Shown piece by piece: positions 56,869 to 64,000 of a stretch of 64,000 nt of DNA (position 1 is the first letter of the stretch; every line of letters starts with the position of its first letter). The stretch is from Pyxicephalus adspersus (Eukaryota > Chordata > Amphibia > Anura > Pyxicephalidae), in the NCBI RefSeq assembly GCF_032062135.1, contig NC_092859.1, positions 153,650,564 through 153,714,563 of the forward strand, in the 5' to 3' direction. The translations under genes and the position numbers were made by a program. Below the pieces are notes generated by a model. The model saw only the letters and a program-made list of their open reading frames with translations. It had not been told where the DNA came from and searched no databases.

Positions 56869-57839
56869 CTGGGATGTGGAAGTGAATGCTAATAATAAAT
56901 CTAAACCATTTTTGGATTTTACAGAATAAAGGAAATAGGAAACGTATACAATGAACTATGAAATATACTGATAGTTGACCGGCTGTTGTGTTCAGGGGAC
57001 CTAGATGTACTCATCAAAAAAGCTGGTGGTCCACATGTGTATACCTAATCTGGCTCACAACTTTGGGGCTAGACAGTCATCTAGTATTTTTTGCAGACAT
57101 ATTTCTTACATTAAAGGTAAAGTGTAGGGTTTTTTGTTTTTTGTTTTTGAGGTGGGGGCTTGTTTTAATTCCTGTTTTGTACACACAACACAAAGTGAAA
57201 GTAAACCTCTCTTTTCCATTTACATTTGTCCAGTTGTTGGTGCAACACATGTGCCTATTGAAATATTTCTTCTCAATTCCTGTTCTGGTGATAGCAACAA
57301 ATGTTATCTTTGCCAGTAGGAAGGGATGAATGTCCCAAGACCTAAATCAAATGTGTGCTTGTTTGCAATGTGTGGTACCAAACATAAGGTTTGTGGTGCT
57401 ATTGATTTCGAATGCCACACCAATGCACCAAAGAGAGAGCAAAGAGAGAGCATCCGCTTTGTAGATTGCCATAGTGGTAAACAATTTTGGACATGTTGAG
57501 GTGCCATGGGCCCATTTCAATGGGTTGCCTCAATGCAATACACATTAAACCCACTGCAAAGACATACATGGGCCCTTACACTTAAAAAAAAACAACAAAG
57601 TGAGTTCAGAGTTTTGCCAGACCCAAAAACTTGTGAAAAGGAGCCAGGAAACAGGACGAAGCATGAAGCAAACCTGAGCAAAAATGACTTTCCCATGTAC
57701 ATATATCCGTTCCTATGAAAAAAATCCTATTGTTATTGGAATATTATACATTGATGGGGCTGTATAAAATAATTTAAACACTGCTTAATACTAAAATACA
57801 TAAATACAAAAGCAATTAGATGAAATAAAAGAAAATTTA
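56869..57839. other. Nothing recognised
   Basis: A 113-codon plus-strand frame (56988-57329) is hydrophobic and has no known motif. Confidence 0.4.
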
Positions 57840-58159
57840 ACCTCCCTTTACCTTGCTGAGAAGATTGGAGTGCCTACTAGGATGGTGCTGAGAAGGGAGG
57901 AGGAGATGTTATGTATATCACAGAGAGTTAGAGTGCGGGTTGTTCACTGAATGGTAGCAACTGGTGTACTGACGCTCATGGGCAGTCGTGGCTTTGTCTC
58001 GAGAGAGGTAAATAAGGGTAGCGTGCGGTGTTGTGACTCATTTTGACCCATACAAGTTCTAGCACAAAGGTTGTATACCAAGCAAAATTTTTCATGTGCA
58101 AACAGGGCTTATACCAAGTTGGACTTATTCCAAAGCAGACTTATACCAAGGTACCACTG
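57840..58159 (-). mobile_element. pogo/Tigger-type element, one end
   Basis: The end reads CAGTGGTACCTTGGTATAAG on the minus strand, flanked by TA (58160-58161), followed by tandem-like GGTATAAGTC and CTTGGTATAC. The other end was not found, so the element is truncated or its boundary is worn. Confidence 0.55.
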
Positions 58160-58161
58160 TA

Positions 58162-58930
58162 TATATATTCAATTAAAAAATGCCATTAATTTGCTTTGCA
58201 TTAGAACTACATTGGCCAGTGCAGTTTAGAATAAAGACTAAACATGATCGGTTCCTTTAAGAAGCCTTAGGTCTTTCCCTTCCATTCCATATACATACAT
58301 TTCTCAGGTGAACAGAGACTACAATGACGCTGGTATTACACAGTTTTAATATCTTGATGCATCAGATCAAGTTTCTTAAATTAATCTCTTAATCACACAG
58401 CTCTGCGTTTTTTCCACATAATCCTGTCTATGGATTCTGGAGACATTTGTGGGTTTTTATGATGGTAGAAGTCTATGTATTACATTTTTTTTTTGTCTGG
58501 GCTGTCAGGACTCTTCAGCGATTTATACAGGACAAAAAAAAGGGTGGACTTTTTTATGTATAGGACGTGACCAAGTGCACATACGTGCAATAGAGCGGAC
58601 AGAGAAAGTCGAATGAGAAAAAAAAGGGGATTAGTTCATGGTCTGGTGGCAGACAGAAAGCCAGAGGCTTCAGCCGGCTCAGACCCATGCACGCCAAGGG
58701 AACGTGCATTGTATGGCCCTAAGTATCCAGCATTAGTGCGCTATATGGGGAATGCGGGGAGCACCTGCAGGAAATACTATATTATGCCCAATTCTTTGGA
58801 TGAGAGATTGTAATATACAACTAACATAAATCATGTTGCTGCTAAAATAAAAGAACACTAAAGCGGATATGGTATTCAAAATCTAAAGTGTTTCCAAAGG
58901 ACTAATACTAACAATGGCAATTTTTTAAAG
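58162..58930. other. Nothing recognised
   Basis: 58600-58790 is less AT-rich (TTCAGCCGGCTCAGACCC). No repeat or gene assigned. Confidence 0.4.
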
Positions 58931-60154
58931 TCATGCATGCACCAGCCATTTCATTAGGTACACCTGTAAACCTGCTTGTTAATGTTAAATTTATCTTAGT
59001 TTGGTGATATCTAATCAGCCAATCACATAGCAGCAATTCAATGCATTTAGGCATGTAGACATTGTCAAAAGGACCTGCTGGAGCATCAGAATGGGTAAGA
59101 AAGGTGATAATAAAGACTATGAACATGGTGAGGTTGTTGTTGCCAAGCAGGCCGGTCTGAGTATTTAGGAAACTCTTGATCTGCTGGGATTTTTATGTAC
59201 AATTGTTTCTACAGTTTACGGAGAATGGTCTGCAAAAGGGAAAATAACCAGTGATAGGCAATTCTCTGCACAAGAAGGCCTTACCAGTGCCAGAGGTCAA
59301 AGGACAATGGCCAGACTGGTTAAGGCTAATAGAATAGCAACAGTAAAGAATGGGAAAAAAAACACTTGTTAAAACTGAGGTCCACAGAAGAGCATGTCCG
59401 AATGCATAACATGTCCAACTTTGGACCATATGGGCTATGGCAGCAGACCCCCTTGGTGCCACTTCTGTGAGCTAAAAATGTAGTCTTGATTTCTGCTGTG
59501 ACATTCCAATGGTAGGGTTGGAATTTGGCTTCAACTACATAAAAACATGGATCCATCCTGCCTTTTATCAATGGTTCAGGCTGGTGATGGTCTAATGGAG
59601 TAGAAGATACTTTATTGGCACTCTTTTAGTCGTTTAGTAGCAATTGAGCATTGTTTAATTGCTGCAGCCTACCTTATGCCACTATGTCTATGACTGCAGT
59701 GTCCCCATCTTTTGATGGCTACGTCCAGAAAGATTAAGGCGCCATGTTACAAAGCTCAAACTATCTCAAACTGGTTTCTTGAACCTGATGAGGTTACTGG
59801 ATTCAAATGGCCTCTAAAGTCACCAGATCTCAATCAAATAGAGCACCTTTGGAAGAGAAAGTAGAAAAAGTCAGGAGAGTCTCATCATGGGCTTAGATGA
59901 CCTCAATTATCACCAGATCTCAGTTCAATGTATCTTTGAGATGTGATGGAATGGAAGAGTCGCATCATGAATGTGCAGCCGACAAATCTGCAGCAACCGC
60001 ATGATGCTATCATGTCAAAATAGATTTAAATCCTTTAGGAATGTTTCCAGCAACTTGTTGAATCTGTGCAATGAAGAATGAAGACTTTCTTGAGGGCAAA
60101 GGGAGTTTAACCCAGCACTAGCAAGGTGAACCTAATAAATGGCCACAGAGTGTA
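58931..60154 (+). mobile_element. Tc1-like transposon, nearly full length but dead
   Basis: The left end CCATTTCATTAGGTACACC (about 58945) and the right end GGTGAACCTAATAAATGGCC (about 60125) are inverted terminal repeats of a Tc1 family common in fish and frogs. Between them lies a broken transposase gene (listed separately). No clear TA duplication could be fixed because the outermost bases are worn. Confidence 0.85.
59091..60121 (+). pseudogene. Tc1-like transposase pseudogene
   Basis: It starts MGKKGDNKDYEHGEVVV, continues with a helix-turn-helix region (AKQAGLSI then a stop, then LDLLGFL), QRTMARLVKANRIATV, and ends K-G-S-L-T-Q-H before TAG. About 340 codons would be usual. The DDE triad is broken. 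The segment carrying the first Asp is deleted at about 59480, where the frame jumps from a K-N-like position to RFLL. The second Asp codon has become ATT within R-K-I-K-A-P-C-Y (about 59733). The last motif S-P-D-L-N-Q-I-E-H-L-W keeps its acidic residue. That motif is then duplicated in worn form about 80 bp later (59908-59950). Stops and frameshifts are frequent. Confidence 0.85.
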
Positions 60155-60904
60155 CATCCAGAGTGGCACATCACCATGGCTCTAGCATCCTTCACCCAAT
60201 GACAGGTTTATCCATTTGGAACCGGGTGAAATGAGCAGCAAAGATTTTCAAAATTCAGATCTTGTGATCAGATAAAGTCAAACGACTAATAAAAAAGATA
60301 TACTGGATAATGGAGGACTTCATATCTACTACAACTACCAGTAGTTAGATATTCCCAAAAGAGAAGAAACTTATGATGAACTAGAAAGAAGAGGTTATTC
60401 CAGGGCTCTGAGTTTTATAAAGTGGAACTAAACCCAATGTATTCTCACCTTTCCTTATTCCATCACGCGTGCCGCCATCTTTTTCTTTCCTTTCAATCTT
60501 CAGTCATCTTGAATGGCCATCCATCTTGATTACCCAGCCAAGCCATGGCCAGGCTGGGATGACATGAGGTTCACTTTAGAGAAATTCGAGTTCAAAGGCT
60601 CATTGCAATAAAAAATGTTATGGGGAAAACAGCAAGTAAACATTTACAATATTTAATTTTTACGTGCATTTACTTGCGATTCATGTTCAAACTATTTTTA
60701 AAAAAAAATAAATAAATATTAGGCCACCCCTGACCTCTATGACTACTTTTACCACCAGGTGGTTCACAATTGCAATCCACAGTATATAAAGTACCATGTG
60801 TTGCAGAGTAATGCACTACCTACTCACCAGCAAAATTTTAAGAAAAATGTACTGCATGTGTCCCAATGTCAGACATTACTTTTTGTGCATTGTCTGATGT
60901 TCTT
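60155..60904. other. Mostly unrecognised, with one dispersed repeat piece
   Basis: 60418-60600 (TAAAGTGGAACTAAACCC to GAGGTTCACTTTAGAG) belongs to the AAAGTGGAACTAAACCC family. The rest is AT-rich. Confidence 0.45.
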
Positions 60905-61083
60905 GTGTATTATCCCCATCCCTATTGTGTGCTAGATCCCCCATCCCTTAGATTATAAATTCTTCTGGGCAGAGTCCTCCCCCTCCTGTGTCACTGTCTG
61001 TATCTGTCTGTCACTTGCAACCCCTATTTAATGTACAGTGCTGCATAATATGTTGGTGCTATATAAATACTATTTATTATTTA
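60905..61083 (+). repeat. L2-clade LINE 3' end (plus half of an inverted pair)
   Basis: CCCTATTGTGTGCTAGATCC, GTCACTGTCTGTATCTG and TTGGTGCTATATAAATACT with an (ATT)n tail that runs into the next copy. Confidence 0.88.
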
Positions 61084-61245
61084 TTATTAATATTATTATT
61101 ATTATTATTATTAAACAGGATTTATATAGCGCCAATATATTACGCAGCGCTGTACATTAAATAGGGATTGCAAATGACAGACTAATACAGACAGTGATAC
61201 AGGAGGAGAGGACCCTGCCCCGAAGAGCTTACAATCTAGTAGTAT
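61084..61245 (-). repeat. L2-clade LINE 3' end (minus half of an inverted pair)
   Basis: (ATT)n, AAACAGGATTTATATAGCGC, GTACATTAAATAGGGATTGC and AGAGCTTACAATCTAGTAG. Tail-to-tail with 60905-61083. Confidence 0.88.
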
Positions 61246-62479
61246 TAATAATAATAGACAGGAACCAAGTAAGGTGCAGCTGCCACACACAATATAAATT
61301 TCAAGAAACAAAACAATTTCAAGAATTTAATATATAAACATTTAGGCAGACACATTTTATTGATTCTGCCTTTTTATTGCTTTGGTTTTTTTATAACATT
61401 TGTATCAACCAATGCATGATAAAAAATAACCTGAAAACATGCACTGTATGTATATTTTCTGTGCCCTTTTCGCCTTGTTATAAATAGTGCTGACATTATT
61501 GTATTTCCTAAGGGGGGTCAAGAGTTAACACTACTTATTATTATTTTACATGTGGCGACATGTTTTGAATGTATGGAAATAAACACGAGTCATTCTGGGA
61601 AAAGGCAGTACACAAAATAAAGTGCTGTGAAATAGAACACAGACAGCTGAGCCATTCTGTACCCCCTGGTTCTGCCAAATCCAACAACATCATATGTATA
61701 CACGCCTAAAGCTGAGCTATGTGAAATCAGACTTTTATATATTTTCCTAATCTTAGGGAATCAAAATTAAAACTGGTTTATCATGTTTAAGGACGGCCAA
61801 CCAGGAAGCGAAAGTCCCCTTGGGCTCTGAAAAGGTACGTCCTGTATCTGGAGCATTCCGCCAGCTACGGGCCAAACCCCAAACTAGTGCTAAATAAACC
61901 ATAAGATCAGCTTCATCTGAATCAGCATTTTGCTTTAGAAGTTTTTTTTTTTTTAGAAATGACCCAGATTCCAGCCTTCTATAACCATAAAGGCCATTGT
62001 GCAAGTCGCAAGGGTTTCTGTGCATGTTACAACGAATATAATAACCAATACAATATATGATAGTATAATACAATATAATATACGATAATATATTATTATA
62101 ATACAATGTATTATACAATAACACATTAATATAATATACATCAAAATACAATATTATATTTTTATATTACAATATATAGCAGATGCATTTTGCATTGAGG
62201 GTTATCCAAAGAAATACATTTATTATATATATATTAAAATAAACTGAGTTGCTCACGTTAAGTCTGTGATCACTGATATGACTCCATGCATAGGGGACGG
62301 AGTTGGTTGTAAAGAGTTGAACTATTTTCTTACTGAAAGTAAAAATCATCTCAACCGCTAAAATATCTGTGGGCCAGGATACTTCTATATCTGACCTACC
62401 TTTTTTTTTACTTCTTGAATTGTAGGAGTGTGGATACCTAATGCCTGTGGTTCAGTGTTCTTTGGACAACTGATAAATT
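61246..62479. other. AT-rich sequence, nothing recognised
   Basis: 62030-62180 is almost pure A+T (TATAATACAATATAATATAC). A 132-codon minus-strand frame (61753-62151) partly overlaps this low-complexity stretch. Its non-simple part contains GLARSWRNAPDTGRTFSEPK, which I cannot assign. Confidence 0.4.
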
Positions 62480-63055
62480 AGTTAGGGTCAGGTAAGAATT
62501 TTCTACGGTTTGGTAAGCACCTACCCTAAAGTAAGTTAGGGTTGGATAAAAACTTTGCCCCTGGGGTAAGCTAAGGTTAGGTAAGCATCTCCCCCTAGAC
62601 TAAATTAGGGTTGGATAAACACTTTGCCCCTAGCATAGGCTAGGGTTAAATAAGCACCTACCCCAAAGTAAGTTAGGGTTGGATAAACACCTCCCCTTAA
62701 GGTAAGCTAGGGTTTGGTAAGCACTTCCTTCTATGGCTATTTAGGGTTGAGTAAGCACCTCCTCGTAGGGTAAGCCAAGATTGGGTTAGTGGCTGCACAT
62801 TGGTAAACTACAAGTGGGTAAGCTATTCACCCAGGGTAAATTAGATTTGAGTAAGCACCTCCTTCTTTGGTAAGCTAGGATTGAGTAATCACCTCCCCAC
62901 GGGGTAAAATAGGTTTCACTAAGTGCCTCCCCTGGGGTAAACTAGATTTGAGTAAGCACTTCTTTCTTTGGTAAGCCAGGGTTGGCTAGGCACCTCCCCA
63001 TAGGTTTAGTTACGGTTAGATGAGTGTTCCTTTTAGTGTAAGCTGAGGATGAGGC
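62480..63055 (+). repeat. Minisatellite, ~34-bp units, about 16 copies
   Basis: Units of the form GTAAGCTAGGGTTG, then GGTAAGCACCTCCCCC, recur with drift through the block. Early units carry TTAGGGTTGGATAAACAC. Longest array in the window. Confidence 0.9.
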
Positions 63056-63610
63056 AGGTGGACTGCTAACCAAACTTTGAAGGGTATTTACCACTCCAGC
63101 GTCCCTCTGCTAAAAAAAAAAAAAAAAAAAAGTGATTGCTAAAGCAACATGTTTCATTTTGATTTTACTGATTTCCATTTTAAATTAGCAAAGTTTATCA
63201 AAAATATGTTTCTTCAAGTTATTTTAACTAATATATAATGGTAAAAGAATGTGAAAACAGAACAGCTTAATAAATTCATAAATCTGTCAAAAAGTATTTA
63301 ACAAAAAAATAAGTTCCGCATATAAAATATTCACAGCACCAGAGTGTAACAAACAAATAAACCAGCACATGAAGTGTTAATAGCAGGATCTGCCCTACCC
63401 AAGGGTGACCCCGATGTCTGATACCCCTCTTACTCACTGCTGTTATTTCCCAGTTTAGGTTGTCACGAATCACATGGTTTCAAGGACAAAATCTCAGAGA
63501 TAATTGTGGCTGCACTAAATGAGGTCAGTAGGTTTCCACATGGCAGAGATATCAATAACTACAGCATGACCTGCCAGCCATGGATATCATCTTCCAGCAG
63601 CTGCACGCTA
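63056..63610. other. Nothing recognised; A20 run
   Basis: A homopolymer of 20 A at 63112-63131, otherwise AT-rich. Confidence 0.5.
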
Positions 63611-63836
63611 TGGGCCTGGATTATTAAAGCTCCCCAAGACTGGAGAGGATACACTTTCAGCAATAAAGTATGGTGATCCAGCAAACCTGCAATGTATTTC
63701 CTAAAAGTCATTTGGTATTTGTGAGAAAATGTTTTCAATGCTGGACCAGATCCATTCCAGGTTTGTTGGATGACCCAGGTTCACTGATGAAAGTGTATCC
63801 TCTCCAGGCTTAGAGAGTTTTAATAAATCAGGCCCA
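63611..63836. mobile_element. Fold-back MITE, full-length copy
   Basis: TGGGCCTGGATTATTAAAGC and TTTTAATAAATCAGGCCCA at the ends. The arms CTGGAGAGGATACACTTTC and GAAAGTGTATCCTCTCCAG are perfectly complementary. Best preserved copy. No clear target duplication, so the superfamily is open. Confidence 0.9.
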
Positions 63837-64000
63837 TTGTCTAGGCACATAGCAGCTTCATTGTATCAATGTATTAAAGTGAACTTGAAATGTGCAATCA
63901 GGTGCAAAAAATGCAAAAATGCAAAAAAAAACCTACATCACCTACATTTACCGCTGCATACCGGACATGCATAGGACAGGAATGCATTCACCCATTTTTT
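63837..64000. other. Window edge, nothing recognised
   Basis: A-rich with short ATGCAAAAAA repeats. Confidence 0.4.

Noticed and set aside
62480..63055. True telomeric repeat
   Set aside because: Units are about 34 bp with only one TTAGGG-like core each, not TTAGGG in tandem.
1..64000. CRISPR arrays, operons or bacterial genes
   Set aside because: Tandem arrays here have adjacent degenerate units without unique spacers, and all other evidence is vertebrate.

Overview
This window is vertebrate nuclear DNA, most likely from a frog. It is AT-rich, gene-poor and packed with old transposable elements: L2- and CR1-clade LINE 3' ends, tRNA-derived SINEs, hAT, Tc1/mariner, pogo/Tigger and PIF/Harbinger-like elements, and fold-back MITEs. 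The anuran assignment is an inference from this repeat mix. The vertebrate assignment is firm, because one protein-coding exon can be recognised without doubt. Nothing bacterial, viral or CRISPR-like was seen, and there are two runs of N.

The one certain gene is hexokinase 2 (hk2) on the minus strand. Its first coding exon (10675-10737) encodes the 21-residue N-terminal mitochondria-binding helix and ends at a consensus splice donor. Everything to the left (1-10674) is intron 1, which runs off the window; exon 2 was not found. Just upstream of the exon (10738-11060) lie a 13-bp x4 tandem repeat in the presumed leader, a perfect cAMP-response element, HIF-like ACGTG and a CACGTG E-box overlapping an AP-1-like site. 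A second GC-rich block (11300-11590) carries two CCAAT boxes in opposite orientations, GC boxes and short plus-strand ORFs. It could be a distal hk2 promoter or a divergent promoter.

Intron 1 (1-10674) holds L2 copies (one with an open reverse-transcriptase C-terminal frame), a tRNA-type SINE with an L2-like tail, a Tc1 relic, fold-back MITEs, a 420-bp polypurine tract, and a 29-35-bp minisatellite that ends about 20 bp from the hk2 splice donor.

The region upstream of hk2 (11.6-64 kb) shows no gene I can name. It holds two intact TIR elements next to the promoter (a Harbinger-like element with TAA target duplications and a pogo-type element with TA duplications), an L2 body whose 28-bp minisatellite runs into the first gap, a second gap inside a CR1 copy, several CR1, hAT and Tc1 relics, a hAT MITE with a perfect 8-bp target duplication (30983-31394), and two hAT MITEs nested in one Harbinger-like element near 48 kb. 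A possible terminal exon on the minus strand (30261-30365, followed by three AATAAA signals) is the best hint of another gene. Minisatellites with 41-bp (56.7 kb) and about 34-bp (62.5-63.05 kb) units lie at the right end.

No new multigene system was found. The most informative observations are the hk2 promoter architecture, the shared L2/SINE tail, repeated tail-to-tail L2 insertions, and the nested hAT insertions with readable target duplications.
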